From NCBI RefSeq assembly GCF_013184775.1, contig NZ_JAATVV010000004.1, positions 124,001-188,000 of the forward strand: a stretch of 64,000 bases of DNA, given 5' to 3'. This DNA comes from Martelella sp. HB161492 (GTDB taxonomy: Bacteria; Pseudomonadota; Alphaproteobacteria; Rhizobiales; Rhizobiaceae). A program made the translations under genes and the position numbers. Of the stretch, positions 35,885-45,418 are shown in pieces; within the stretch, counting starts at the first letter, position 1; every line of letters starts with the position of its first letter. Below the pieces are notes generated by a model. That model ran no database searches, was not told the DNA's origin, and saw only the letters and a program-made list of their open reading frames with translations.

Positions 35885-38155
35885 TTACATCGAGGTGTGG
35901 AAGGTACGGTTGATCACGTCGAGCTGCTGTTCCTTCGTGAGCTTGATGAAGTTCACAGCGTAACCCGAAACGCGGATGGTCAGCTGAGGATATTTCTCAG
36001 GATGGTCCATGGCGTCAAGCAGGGTTTCGCGGTTCAGCAGGTTAACGTTGACGTGGAAGCCACCGGCAGCCGTGTAACCGTCAAGGCAATTCGACAGGTT
36101 GGCAACACGTTCCTCTTCGGTGTGGCCAAGGCTGCCCGGCGTTGCCGAAGCAGTCCAGCTGATACCGTCAAGGGCTGCGTCATAGGGCAGCTTGGCAAGC
36201 GAAGCGCCTGCGGCCACAAAGCCCTTCTTGTCGCGACCGTTCATCGGGTTTGCACCCGGTGCGAAAGGTTCGCCACCACGACGGCCATCCGGTGTGTTGC
36301 CGGTCTTCTTGCCATAGACCACGTTCGAGGTGATCGTCAGGATCGACTGGGTCGGCATGGCATCGCGATAGAAATACGGCTGAGCCTTGACCTTGTTCAT
36401 GAAGGTTTCAACCAGCCATGCTGCGATCGAGTCGACACGGTCATCATTGTTACCGAAGGCCGGGAAATCGCCGGTGATCTTGTAGTCAACGGCAAGACCG
36501 GTTTCGTCACGAATGACTTCAACCTTGGCATATTTGATGGCCGACAGCGAGTCAGCTGCAATCGACAGGCCAGCGATACCGCAAGCCATCGTGCGCAGGA
36601 TGTCACGGTCATGCAGCGCCATTTCGATGCGTTCATACGAATACTTGTCGTGCATGTAGTGGATGGCATTCAGAGCCTTGACATAGGTCTTTGCCAGCCA
36701 GTCCATGGCCTTGTCGAACTTTTCGACAACTTCGTCATATTCCAGAACGTCGCCGGTGATGGGTTCAAGGCCTTCTGCGACCTTCTTGCCCTTCATCTTC
36801 TTTTCGTCAACACCACCGTTGATCGCATAAAGCAGAGCCTTTGCGAGGTTGGCGCGGGCGCCGAAGAACTGCATCTGCTTGCCGATCCGCATCGACGATA
36901 CGCAGCAGGCGATACCGTAGTCATCACCCCACTTCGGACGCATCAGTTCGTCATTCTCATACTGAATGGCGCAAGTGTCGGCCGAAACCTTGGCGCAGAA
37001 GTGCTTGAAGCCCTGCGGCAGAGCCGGGCTCCACAGAACCGTCAGGTTCGGTTCCGGTGCGGGGCCGAGGTTATAAAGGGTGTTGAGGAAACGGAAGCTG
37101 CTCTTCGATACCAGCGTACGGCCGTCTTCGCCCATGCCGCCGATCGATTCGGTGACCCATACGGGATCGCCCGAGAACAGTTCGTCATATTCCGGCGTGC
37201 GCAGGAAGCGGACGATGCGGAGCTTGATGATCATGTCATCAACCATCTCCTGAGCGTCTTCTTCCGTGATGAAGCCGGCATCAATGTCGCGCTGGAGATA
37301 GATGTCGAGGAAGGTCGAGATACGGCCGATCGACATAGCAGCGCCGTTCTGTTCCTTCACAGCGGCGAGATAGCCGAAATAAACGCCCTGAATGGCTTCG
37401 CGGGCATTGCGGGCCGGCTTCGAAATGTCGACGCCATACTTGGCAGCCATTTCGCGCAGTTCGTCGAGAGCACGCCACTGTTCGGTGACTTCCTCGCGCA
37501 GCTGCATGGTCTTGTCGGTAAAGACGGCATCGTCGAGTTCATGGAATTCTGCCTGCTTCTGGGCGCGCAGGAAATCCGTGCCGTAAAGAGCAACACGGCG
37601 ATAGTCGCCGATGATGCGGCCGCGGCCATAGGCATCCGGCAGGCCGGTGATCACGCCCGACTTGCGGCAGGCCAGAATGTCAGGGCTGTAGACATCGAAG
37701 ACGCCCTGGTTGTGGCTCTTGCGATACTTGGTCCAGGTTTCATGCACGGCTTCAGGAACCTTGAAGCCATAGGTCTCAAGGCTGCCCTCGACCATGCGCA
37801 GACCGCCATTCGGCATGATGGCGCGCTTCAGCGGAGCGTCCGTCTGCAGGCCAACGATGATTTCGAGGTCCTTGTTGATGTAGCCGGCGTCATGAGCCGT
37901 GATCGACGACGGGATCGTCGAAGCAACGTCCAGAACACCGCCCTTTTCACGTTCTTTCTTGAGGAGGACGCTCAACTCGTCCCACAATGCCTTGGTACGC
38001 TCGGTCGCAGGTGCCAGGAAAGAAGAATCGCCTTCATAAGGCGTGTAGTTTTCCTGGATGAAGTTGCGCACGTCGATTTTCTTGCGCCATGCCCCATCGC
38101 TGAAGCCTTCCCAGGCATCGGCGTGGACATTCGTGTGTTTGGCATACATATCCAT
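35885..38155 (-). CDS. pflB: Formate C-acetyltransferase (pyruvate formate-lyase)
   Basis: 756 residues from ATG 38155; an upstream in-frame start adds only five residues. It converts pyruvate and CoA to acetyl-CoA and formate without oxygen. The active-site pair Cys417-Cys418 ([10 protein letters not shown]) and the radical Gly731 (RVSGYAVNF) are in the same places as in the E. coli enzyme (C418-C419, G734), so this is true PFL, not a glycerol dehydratase relative. A long upstream region with two FNR-type boxes precedes it. PFL is uncommon among largely aerobic rhizobia. Confidence 0.98.
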   Translation of the reverse strand: MDMYAKHTNVHADAWEGFSDGAWRKKIDVRNFIQENYTPYEGDSSFLAPATERTKALWDELSVLLKKEREKGGVLDVASTIPSSITAHDAGYINKDLEIIVGLQTDAPLKRAIMPNGGLRMVEGSLETYGFKVPEAVHETWTKYRKSHNQGVFDVYSPDILACRKSGVITGLPDAYGRGRIIGDYRRVALYGTDFLRAQKQAEFHELDDAVFTDKTMQLREEVTEQWRALDELREMAAKYGVDISKPARNAREAIQGVYFGYLAAVKEQNGAAMSIGRISTFLDIYLQRDIDAGFITEEDAQEMVDDMIIKLRIVRFLRTPEYDELFSGDPVWVTESIGGMGEDGRTLVSKSSFRFLNTLYNLGPAPEPNLTVLWSPALPQGFKHFCAKVSADTCAIQYENDELMRPKWGDDYGIACCVSSMRIGKQMQFFGARANLAKALLYAINGGVDEKKMKGKKVAEGLEPITGDVLEYDEVVEKFDKAMDWLAKTYVKALNAIHYMHDKYSYERIEMALHDRDILRTMACGIAGLSIAADSLSAIKYAKVEVIRDETGLAVDYKITGDFPAFGNNDDRVDSIAAWLVETFMNKVKAQPYFYRDAMPTQSILTITSNVVYGKKTGNTPDGRRGGEPFAPGANPMNGRDKKGFVAAGASLAKLPYDAALDGISWTASATPGSLGHTEEERVANLSNCLDGYTAAGGFHVNVNLLNRETLLDAMDHPEKYPQLTIRVSGYAVNFIKLTKEQQLDVINRTFHTSM

Positions 38156-38554
38156 GATTAAGGCCCTCACAGGTAAAAGAGGTACGGGTGTGAAACTGGC
38201 GTCTGTGCTGCACTCAGAGGAGGATGACTGGGGCGCAGCACTTCAACCGGGAAAGGGGAGCACTCGCGCGAGACGCACCGAACCGCAATGGTTCAAGAAG
38301 GGGCGACTTTGGAGCGGGCATTCCCGGAACTTTGAACATTTCACCAACACCGGCGATGGCATTCCATCGCAATTGCGAGCTAACTTTTGGCGCCTGGCGC
38401 AAGCCCTGGGGCAAAGCCCTTGAAGATCGCGTCGATGGTTGACGCCGTGGTCAACGCTCTTCGATTTAACGGTTCGTATATGGTACCAAAGACGTATAAA
38501 GTCCAGCGAAATTTGACATTTTTACTATTTTTCTGAAGCAACAACGCCCTAGAA

Positions 38555-38568
38555 TTGATGAAAATCAA
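38555..38568 (-). promoter_or_regulatory. FNR/FixK-type box, proximal to pflB
   Basis: TTGATGAAAATCAA is a perfect TTGAT-N4-ATCAA anaerobox. On the minus strand a candidate -10 (AAAAAT) lies at the distance expected if the box is centred near -41.5, giving a start near 38520. This fits anaerobic activation of pflBA. Confidence 0.75.
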
Positions 38569-38598
38569 ATAAACATACAGAATAAAAAATATATACTT

Positions 38599-38612
38599 TT
38601 GACACAAATCAA
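38599..38612 (-). promoter_or_regulatory. FNR/FixK-type box, distal
   Basis: TTGACACAAATCAA departs from TTGAT-N4-ATCAA at one base. Its centre is 44 bases from the first box, about four helical turns, so two bound dimers would face the same side. Confidence 0.65.
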
Positions 38613-38940
38613 GGCCGGGCAAAAATTAACCGGACGCCAGTCAATCCAAACCCGCTAACAACCGAAATGACGTCAACTACGTTAGATCAGGCTGACATTG
38701 AGCAATCAGCGCTGATTCCGGCCGGCCCCGAATCCCGCCAACCGCGTCCCAGGCATTCCAGTGATCAACCGGCCGGACCGAAAACGTATCCGGCCCCGGT
38801 ATCGAACCTTCAAAAAGGTTGTAATCAGCCATGAAATGCCACAACACCGATAACATGCAAGAGCGGTGTGTCAGATTTTTGGCGAAAAGCTTCAAGCATG
38901 GCTTGATCAGCGGAACAAAACCGCTTATCAGGGCCGGACC

Positions 38941-39030
38941 GGAGAGGTGGCCGAGTGGTCGAAGGCGCTCCCCTGCTAAGGGAGTATACCAGAGATGGTA
39001 TCGAGGGTTCGAATCCCTTCCTCTCCGCCA
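38941..39030 (+). tRNA. tRNA-Ser (anticodon GCT)
   Basis: 90 bases with encoded CCA. Acceptor arms GGAGAGG / CCTCTCC pair fully. The anticodon stem CTCCC/GGGAG holds the loop CTGCTAA with anticodon GCT (reads AGC/AGU). A long variable arm (TATACC-AGAGAT-GGTATC) marks a class II serine tRNA, and GGTTCGAATC forms the T arm. Confidence 0.98.
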
Positions 39031-39529
39031 TTTGCCAATTGCCTGGCCAGAAAAATTTCCCGCAGAAAAACAGATAGATAGATCAAGATCGCCAGACAGG
39101 GCGGTGCGTAGATTCGACAAGATAGAGCGTTCTGGCGCGTCCAGAAGGACACACAGCGCTCTGGCCGCAGTCATGTGCGCCCGGCGGATTTTCCCGGTCG
39201 AGACGCGCCATCTGAATCAGCGAGCGCACTGATTCCGAAACAGGGCCCGCACTGAAGTCCTGCCGGCGCGCGCCGAACACCGCTTTCGCATTGTTGCCGC
39301 CGACAGTCGCCACAGAGTTGAAAGAACGGCGGAAGCCCGACGCAACAGCCGTGCCAGGCATCACTGACCAGCCAACGCCCCGTCATTGCCGACTGCACAG
39401 CCCGTTTTTCAAAGACATTGCTTTGAAAAACGGGCTGTGCTTATATGTTTCTTCAGGATTTTCCGCAGACAACGGTTGAACACATTGCAGAAATCTACCG
39501 CACCGGCGAGGGACAGATCCGAACAGCAG
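39031..39529. other. Non-coding stretch after tRNA-Ser
   Basis: About 500 bases with no credible gene on either strand. It contains a hairpin resembling module 1 of the dispersed repeat (39124-39162: AGAGCG ... CGCTCT around GCGTCC/GGACAC) and, next to the regulator gene, the large palindrome at 39395-39440. Confidence 0.5.
39395..39440. promoter_or_regulatory. Perfect 20-bp-armed palindrome upstream of the SufR-like regulator
   Basis: Arms at 39395-39414 and 39421-39440 are exact reverse complements (GCACAGCCCGTTTTTCAAAG and its partner) around a 6-base centre. It lies 90 bases before the chosen regulator start. It could be an operator or an mRNA hairpin; there is no terminal T-run. Confidence 0.55.
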
Positions 39530-40156
39530 ATGCATAATGCTGGCGAACGCGTGCTCATGCAGCTGAAGATGCTTGGCCCGATGACGGCGGCCGACATCGG
39601 CAGGCATCTGCACACCACGGGCGAAGCGGCACGCCAGCAGCTGAAGCGCCTGAGCGAACAGGGTCTCGTGGAAGCCATCAGCCTCAGATCCGGTGTCGGC
39701 CGCCCGCAACAGCAATGGCACCTGACCCTGGCAGGCCAGCAGCGCTTTCCCGACACCCATGCCGCGCTGACGGTCGAACTTCTTGAAACCATTCGCGCAA
39801 AGCTGGGGGAAGCTGCGGTCGACACGGTTATCGCCGAGCGGGAAAGCAAGATCGGCACGGTCTATTCCGCCGCCCTGGCCCGTTGCGCCGATCTGGAAAC
39901 CAAGGTTCAGACCCTTGCAGCATTGCGAAGCGCCGAGGGCTACATGGCCGACTGGGAGCCGCTTGTCGACGGCACCATCATGCTGACTGAAAACCATTGC
40001 CCGATCTGTGCCGCCGCCGCCGCATGCCAGAGCTTCTGCCGCTCCGAAATCGAGATTTTCCGCAAGGTGCTCGGCCCCTCTGTCGAGGTGCAGCGTGGCG
40101 AACATATTGTCAGCGGCGGGCGGCGATGCACTTACCTGTTACGCGAAACCGCATAG
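39530..40156 (+). CDS. SufR-like winged-helix regulator with cysteine cluster
   Basis: 208 residues from ATG 39530; a TTG at 39485 would add 15 residues and is possible, since the SD is not decisive. An N-terminal winged helix (about 5-65; GPMTAADIGRHLHTTGEAARQQLKRL) is followed by a helical region. A C-terminal cysteine cluster (Cys157, 160, 166, 170 and 200; HCPIC-x5-C-x3-C ... RRC) suits an Fe-S cofactor, as in SufR/IscR-type sensors. It is convergent with the flavin reductase gene, with sodB next. This suggests control by redox or iron state, which is inferred. Confidence 0.85.
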   Translation: MHNAGERVLMQLKMLGPMTAADIGRHLHTTGEAARQQLKRLSEQGLVEAISLRSGVGRPQQQWHLTLAGQQRFPDTHAALTVELLETIRAKLGEAAVDTVIAERESKIGTVYSAALARCADLETKVQTLAALRSAEGYMADWEPLVDGTIMLTENHCPICAAAAACQSFCRSEIEIFRKVLGPSVEVQRGEHIVSGGRRCTYLLRETA

Positions 40157-40240
40157 CGCGGCCTTTCGCGGGCTGAGGCTGGTCATCGCAGACGATGATT
40201 GCCCGTTCCCCGCCCTGCCCTTTGGAATGAGCAGCGCAGG

Positions 40241-40822
40241 TCAATCAGCCGAATGGTAGCCGCGATCATGCCAGATCAGCGGCGATAGTCTGGCGCTGCG
40301 CTCGATCCCGACAATCGCGCCGGCAAACAATATGTGGGTTTCGGTCACGATCTGACCGATCACCGCGCAATCCATCGCAGTGACGGCATGGGCAAGTTTC
40401 GGATTGCCGGATGGCCAGCTGTCCCAGCGACCGCACTTGAAACGGTGCGCGGCGGCGATGCGCCCGGCAAAGGCATCGGCAATCGTCCATTGCGATCGTG
40501 CAAGCACGGCAAGGGAAAAGGTTGCCGAATGGCGGATCATGCCGGCCAGCAGGCTTTCCCGATCGATGGAAACCAGAACGGAAGGCGGTGTCCCCGTGAG
40601 CGACATGACCGCTGTCACGGTGCGCCCGGCACGCGCGTCCTCATCCCGCGCGCTGACGATGCAGACGCTGGCCGCCAGCGAGGCCATGGCATCGCGGAAA
40701 TCCTGCCGCTCAACCGGCGCATTTGCAGGTGTCGCGAACGACAGTTCAAGGCTTTGACCGGACGGATCAGACGAGCGATGATCGCCCGCCGGCTTTTCCT
40801 GGACAGTGTCACGCATATTCAT
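40241..40822 (-). CDS. Flavin reductase family protein
   Basis: 193 residues with the FMN-binding split barrel of the HpaC/flavin:NAD(P)H reductase family (FRDAMASLAASVCIVSARD ... TAVMSLTGTPPSVLVSIDRES ...). Members supply reduced flavin to a partner monooxygenase, or reduce ferric iron. No two-component monooxygenase lies nearby. It is 79 bases downstream of sodB on the same strand and could be co-transcribed, which hints at oxidative-stress control. Confidence 0.9.
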   Translation of the reverse strand: MNMRDTVQEKPAGDHRSSDPSGQSLELSFATPANAPVERQDFRDAMASLAASVCIVSARDEDARAGRTVTAVMSLTGTPPSVLVSIDRESLLAGMIRHSATFSLAVLARSQWTIADAFAGRIAAAHRFKCGRWDSWPSGNPKLAHAVTAMDCAVIGQIVTETHILFAGAIVGIERSARLSPLIWHDRGYHSAD

Positions 40823-40901
40823 GATCCTTCACCCGGCTTTTCGGAGAACCGGCCCGGCGCATGGGTTGTGCCGGACCGGCTGAGACAGCTGCCGCGCCAG
40901 G

Positions 40902-41504
40902 TCAGCCGAGATTGGCTTCGGCAAATTCGTAATTGGCAAGCCGGTCGAGGAAATTGCTGACATAGTCAGGGCGACGGTTACGGAAATCGAGATAATAGCT
41001 GTGTTCCCAGACATCGAGGCCGAGCAGCACCTTGCCCTCGCCCGTCGCCAGCGGGTTGGAGCCATTCGGCGTTTTCGTCGTCTTCAGCCTGCCGTCATTG
41101 CCGAGGATGAGCCAGGCCCAGCCGGAGCCGAACTGCCCGACAGACGCGGCCTTGAAGGCGTCCTTGAAGGCATCGACCGATCCGAAATCCTCGACAATCT
41201 TGGCCTCAAGCCGGCCTGGGATCTGTCCGCCCGACGGCGACAGCGCATTCCAGAAATGGATGTGGTTCCAATGCTGGCCGGCATTGTTGAAAACGGGCGC
41301 AAGATCGGCCTGATCCTTGGCAAGGGCGATGATCTCCTCAAGCGACTTGCCCTGAAGCACGTCATTCTTTTCAACAAATCCATTCAGCGCCGTGACATAG
41401 GCCTGATGGTGCTTACCATGATGCAGTTCGAGGGTCTCCTGCCCCATGCCGCGTTCAGCCAGAGCCGTGTGGGAATAGGACAGCGCAGGTAATTCAAAAG
41501 CCAT
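40902..41504 (-). CDS. sodB: Fe/Mn superoxide dismutase
   Basis: 200 residues from ATG 41504, which has GGGAG upstream; the longer frame to 41558 adds an unlikely leader. Family motifs include LHHGKHHQAYV, NNAGQHWNHIHFW and the C-terminal metal site DVWEHSYYLDF. It converts superoxide to peroxide and oxygen, probably in the cytosol since no signal peptide is present. The metal (iron versus manganese) cannot be told with certainty; the sequence is SodB-like. Confidence 0.96.
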   Translation of the reverse strand: MAFELPALSYSHTALAERGMGQETLELHHGKHHQAYVTALNGFVEKNDVLQGKSLEEIIALAKDQADLAPVFNNAGQHWNHIHFWNALSPSGGQIPGRLEAKIVEDFGSVDAFKDAFKAASVGQFGSGWAWLILGNDGRLKTTKTPNGSNPLATGEGKVLLGLDVWEHSYYLDFRNRRPDYVSNFLDRLANYEFAEANLG

Positions 41505-41881
41505 GATCGATCTCCCTTTTGCGAACGGCGCATCATCGTGTGCGCCCGAATTAAACAAGACATACCTTTGAAAACCACGGGCCAGGATAAGTCAAGACAG
41601 AACTTGGAAAATAGCGCCGTCGGCATGACGCCCGCCTGCCCGGCCAATCGCGCGCGAAAAATCCGATGTTCGATGAAGCCCTGCTCTTCGGACGGAAACC
41701 AGCCGAACAGGAAGCCGCGCCGTGGTGTGACTCCGGCCATCATCGTCTGGTGGAAAACCATCGTGACCGGCCATTATCGCGGCTCGCAATAGTCGCGGCG
41801 GACGGATGGCCTGTTTCAGCAAACCATGGCCATTGCCGGAGCCGGAGCCGGCCGGCGGCGTTGCCGAGACAGGCGTTGGAT
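41505..41881. other. Intergenic region upstream of sodB, no gene seen
   Basis: About 375 bases between sodB and the GH115 gene, both leftward. Frames on both strands lack recognisable protein sequence. It should hold the sodB promoter; no convincing Fur or SoxR site was recognised. Confidence 0.4.
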
Positions 41882-43942
41882 CTACATGCCGAAATGGACC
41901 TTCAGGCGCTGCGCCAGCGCATCGTCTGATGGCGGGTTGCGATGGGTGTTTTCGAGGTAGATCTTCTTTTCGCGCTCCGGCATGAGATAGGCCTTGTGCC
42001 AGAGAAAGAAATCGGGACCGTCGCCAAACATGCGATAGAAGGAACGCAGGGATTCGACCGTGTAGAGGGTGATCTTCACATTGGTCAGCCAGTCGGCGCG
42101 GAAAAAATGCTGCCATTTGCCGTGTTCGCTGTTTTCCATCGCGGACAGCGTTTCACGATAGGCCCAGACCGACTGGGCCGCATGGACAAAGGCCTGCGGA
42201 TAGGCACCGTCGAGAAAGGCAAGAATACTGTTCGCGAGGAAGCTCAGGCCCTGGGCGCTGCTGCGATGAAAGCGCGTCTGGAACAGCAGGAAGTCGCGAA
42301 AGAAGACCGCCTGGTCTTCAGCCAGAGACTGGGCCAGCTGATCACAATCCTGCTCGAGCCTCCGGTAGCGTTCGGCGGCAGCGGCGGCATGTTCCTCAAA
42401 CCAGCGGGCCTGGTCGCGCAGCGAAACCCTGCCCGTTGCCCAGATCAGATCTTCAGCCGTTCTGTCGGTCTCTCCACGCATCACATGGCCTGCAAGCGAG
42501 CGGGCAGGATGATGATAGAATTCGTCTCCGGCGCGGTCGTCATCATGCGGACCATAGGCAATCGCGCAGGCAATATGCCGGCGGATCAGCTCCGAGACTG
42601 CCTCGCTCTGCTGCGGAAAGTAGCGCCCGGCAAATTCTGACGGCGCCAAAGCGGCATCGGCATATCCGTGGTTCCAGAGCTGCGCGATCAGATCGAGCGT
42701 ATAGAGATGCGGGCGGACATTACCGCAATTGACCAGCAACAGCGCGTCGGCCCCGGCGGCAAAGGCCGCCTGGAGTTCGCCGATGATCAGGGAAGATGCC
42801 ACCGGCAGCATGGTCAGATGGCTCGAGGCCTGAAGATCGTGGAAGGTTGCATGATAATAGATGCCGTGCGGCCCCTGATCCTGCGGTTCCGGCAGCGATG
42901 GCACCCGCAGACTGTGATTATGCTGGCGGCGCGACACCATGCGCCCATAGCCATTATCCGACCAGATGCGCATGACACCCGGTGGAAATTCGATGTGGCC
43001 AGCGCGATAGAGTTCGGCAATCTCGCCATAGACATAGGTCAGGCAGGGCGCGCCGGGCAGGATCGCCTGCAGCAGATCATATTGCCGCTGCACGGCGCGG
43101 CTGATCAGCGCGCCCTGGCGCTCGGGCGTATCATAGGCGGGATCCTGCTCCCAGAAAGGACAATCGCCCTGACCGCGAAAGCCGAGCGCCCAGACGACCC
43201 TTTGATCTTTCTGCCGCTCGATGGCCTCGCGCCACAGCGCCTCGAACAGCGCTCCGTTCCGGTCAAAGCTCGCCTCCTGATCGGGATGGGCGCGAAAGAA
43301 CATTTCCGCACCGAGCGGTTCGGCATGATGATGGCTCACATGGAGCCCCATCTCGGCCGCCACCGCAGTCTGCACGCCATCGCGCGGCAGATCCGTTCCC
43401 GGTATGACGAGATTGCCGCCCAGCCGCAGCAATGTTTCGAAGACCGGCTTCCAGATCTCCGCCGGCGGCGGGTAAATCTCAGTCCAGCCGATCAGACAGA
43501 CCTCATCATTGACGAACCAGCCGCGATAGCGCACCCGGCGCTTCGGCGAGCGGAAGGCCCGGGCAGGCACGGCAATCGTCTCAAGGCGCTGCGGCTCCCG
43601 ATCTGCCCAGAACCAGAACGGATCGACGCCGAGCCAGTGTTCGGACAGATGGAGCAGCGCATAAATCAGCCCGAGTTCATCGTTGGCGGTAACATGCGAG
43701 ACGGCAGAGCCGGCACCGTCCGAAAAGTCGATCGAAAAGCTTTCCGGACCGCGCGCGTCGGCATCCGGGTCGATGGTCAACACGATATCGGCTGAACCGC
43801 GCCCGACACCCAGCGGCGCGGCCCCGAAAACCTTGGCAAAATCCCGTGCGAAAATGCCAAGCGCGTTCCTGACCGGCACCGTCGGCGTTTCAGGAAACGC
43901 GATCGTGGTGTTTCGGGACAATATCAGATGATCAGACTTCAT
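41882..43942 (-). CDS. Glycoside hydrolase family 115-type protein
   Basis: 686 residues from ATG 43942 (AAGGG upstream; ATG 43963 is the alternative). It matches the GH115 (xylan alpha-1,2-glucuronidase) layout. An N-terminal alpha/beta domain precedes a (beta/alpha)8 barrel with RYRGWFVNDE, YVYGEIAELY, RIWSDNGYGRM and LLVNCGNVRPHLY. A helical C-terminal region follows. GH115 enzymes remove (4-O-methyl)glucuronic acid from xylan. There is no signal peptide, so it may act on imported oligosaccharides. No xylan genes are adjacent. It is shorter than many members, so the exact activity is uncertain. Confidence 0.8.
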   Translation of the reverse strand: MKSDHLILSRNTTIAFPETPTVPVRNALGIFARDFAKVFGAAPLGVGRGSADIVLTIDPDADARGPESFSIDFSDGAGSAVSHVTANDELGLIYALLHLSEHWLGVDPFWFWADREPQRLETIAVPARAFRSPKRRVRYRGWFVNDEVCLIGWTEIYPPPAEIWKPVFETLLRLGGNLVIPGTDLPRDGVQTAVAAEMGLHVSHHHAEPLGAEMFFRAHPDQEASFDRNGALFEALWREAIERQKDQRVVWALGFRGQGDCPFWEQDPAYDTPERQGALISRAVQRQYDLLQAILPGAPCLTYVYGEIAELYRAGHIEFPPGVMRIWSDNGYGRMVSRRQHNHSLRVPSLPEPQDQGPHGIYYHATFHDLQASSHLTMLPVASSLIIGELQAAFAAGADALLLVNCGNVRPHLYTLDLIAQLWNHGYADAALAPSEFAGRYFPQQSEAVSELIRRHIACAIAYGPHDDDRAGDEFYHHPARSLAGHVMRGETDRTAEDLIWATGRVSLRDQARWFEEHAAAAAERYRRLEQDCDQLAQSLAEDQAVFFRDFLLFQTRFHRSSAQGLSFLANSILAFLDGAYPQAFVHAAQSVWAYRETLSAMENSEHGKWQHFFRADWLTNVKITLYTVESLRSFYRMFGDGPDFFLWHKAYLMPEREKKIYLENTHRNPPSDDALAQRLKVHFGM

Positions 43943-44253
43943 CGTCGATGCCCTTGCGCTCATGGTGACCGGCCTGAACAGGCTGGCGCTCTATCTTGTT
44001 GAATCGACGCATCGTTCTTTTCGAAAATCGATTCCGGTTTCCGAGCCGATGCGCTAGCCCTTCAAGACTGACGCCCTTGACGAGCTGGCAAGTCCAAACA
44101 AACGCACCATCAGCAGAAAAGCAATATTTTTCCCATCGCGCTTGCACCAGCGCGGATATTGCATCGGACCGTGCCTGCCAGCTGGCGACGCGGTTTTGCC
44201 AGAGCTGCCAGTGCACCCGATGCCTATCGAGGGATGCTGAGCCCGGACCGGGG
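43943..44253. other. Intergenic region with dispersed repeat copy B
   Basis: About 310 bases. Repeat copy B occupies 43985-44057. The remainder up to the alcohol dehydrogenase stop shows no gene or recognised signal, although it must contain the GH115 promoter. Confidence 0.45.
43985..44057. repeat. Dispersed two-hairpin repeat, copy B (mostly module 2)
   Basis: Contains the spacer CTATCTTGTTGAATCGACGC and the module-2 palindrome GCATCGTTCTTTTCGAAAATC ... GAGCCGATGCGCTAG. Module 1 is reduced to its last bases. The centre reads GATTCCGGTTTCC, slightly diverged from copy A. Confidence 0.8.
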
Positions 44254-45294
44254 CTAAAAGCGATCGATGACGCTGATGCCGATATCCGTCGACTTATCCA
44301 TCGTGGTGAGCAGCGTTGCGGCCTCATCGAGGGATACGCGCCGGCCGATAAGTTTTTGCGGCTGCACCTTATCTGCGGCAATCATCGCCAGCATCTCATC
44401 ATAGCGCCATGCCTGCATGCCATGGCTGCCATAGATCTCCAGCTCGTGCGCGATGACCTGAGCCATGGGAATTTTCGGCGTGGACTGCTCGCCAAGCATC
44501 AGCCCCACCTGCACATGCCTGCCCCGGCGTCTCAGATTCTGGATGGAATTGAAGCAGGTCCCAGGGCTTCCCAGCGCATCGATGGAGACGTGGGCACCGC
44601 CCCGGGTGATATCCCGGATGGCTTCGACCGTGTCGGGGACATGCAACGCGTTGACGCTCGCGACCGCACCGCATTCCTCTGCGAAAGCAAGCTTTTCGTC
44701 AGAGATATCAACCGCAACGACGTTTGCGCCCAGCGCCTTTGCAATCATGATCGCCGACAGGCCAACCCCGCCGCAGCCGTGAACCACAACCCACTCGCCG
44801 GCCCTGACCCGCGCCTGATCGACAACCGCGCGGAACGACGTCGCGAACCGGCATCCAAGGCTTGCGCCGGTCACATCGTCGATCGCATCCGGCAGTTTCA
44901 CCAGATTCGTCTCGGCAAAGTCTATCGCCACATATTCGGCGAACGACCCCCAATGGGTGAATCCCGGCTGAAACTGGTTGGGGCAAACCTGCTGATTGCC
45001 GGAGTGGCATTCGGCACAATGACCGCAGCCGGAAACAAAGGGTACGGTGACGCGATCACCGGCTCTGAAGCTCTTGATCCGGTTTCCGGTGGCAACCACT
45101 TCGCCGACGAATTCATGACCGGGAACATGGGGGAGACGAATATCCGGATCATGTCCCATCCACCCATGCCAGTCGCTGCGACACAATCCCGTTGCGCTTA
45201 CCTTGATGACGACGCCGTCATCGCCGGGTGCAGGATCGGGCACATCGACGATCTCCGGCGGTTCCTCGAAAAGCTCAAACAGCATCGCTTTCAT
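44254..45294 (-). CDS. Zinc-dependent alcohol dehydrogenase family protein
   Basis: 346 residues of the medium-chain dehydrogenase superfamily. The catalytic zinc site includes Cys38 ([10 protein letters not shown]) and the His/Glu of PGHEFVGEV; the structural zinc cysteines are in [15 protein letters not shown]. The NAD(P) fold carries [15 protein letters not shown]. The closest named types are zinc alcohol and polyol dehydrogenases. It is a single leftward gene. The substrate is not identifiable. Confidence 0.93.
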   Translation of the reverse strand: MKAMLFELFEEPPEIVDVPDPAPGDDGVVIKVSATGLCRSDWHGWMGHDPDIRLPHVPGHEFVGEVVATGNRIKSFRAGDRVTVPFVSGCGHCAECHSGNQQVCPNQFQPGFTHWGSFAEYVAIDFAETNLVKLPDAIDDVTGASLGCRFATSFRAVVDQARVRAGEWVVVHGCGGVGLSAIMIAKALGANVVAVDISDEKLAFAEECGAVASVNALHVPDTVEAIRDITRGGAHVSIDALGSPGTCFNSIQNLRRRGRHVQVGLMLGEQSTPKIPMAQVIAHELEIYGSHGMQAWRYDEMLAMIAADKVQPQKLIGRRVSLDEAATLLTTMDKSTDIGISVIDRF

Positions 45295-45418
45295 GTCAAC
45301 TCTCCAGCAAACAGCCCCGGTTCCAGCAACGACCGAGCGTCCCTGAATGGCCGAAGGATTCTCGAAACATCCCTGTCTGGCCTATAGCCGGTTCCAGGCG
45401 GTCACGTAAGCTTCAATG

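Larger units (their letters stand above)
38156..38940. other. Long pflB upstream region, no gene seen
   Basis: About 785 bases between pflB and the tRNA. The part next to pflB (38171-38450) is GC-rich with only unconvincing short frames. The part from 38455 to 38640 is AT-rich and carries two FNR/FixK boxes. If transcription begins near these, the pflB leader is about 350-400 bases long. Confidence 0.6.

Noticed and set aside
35897-38161. 754-codon plus-strand frame opposite pflB
   Set aside because: It mirrors pflB codon structure in a GC-rich genome and shows no recognisable domain, whereas pflB has all catalytic residues.
38224-38442. Short frames in the pflB leader as a possible leader peptide
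   Set aside because: No good ribosome-binding site, no recognisable protein features and poor codon pattern.
38677-39174. Minus-strand frames over the tRNA-Ser, with peptides such as GRDSNPRYH and GFEPSIPS
   Set aside because: These are the well-known false proteins produced by translating the antisense of a serine tRNA; the tRNA itself is unambiguous.
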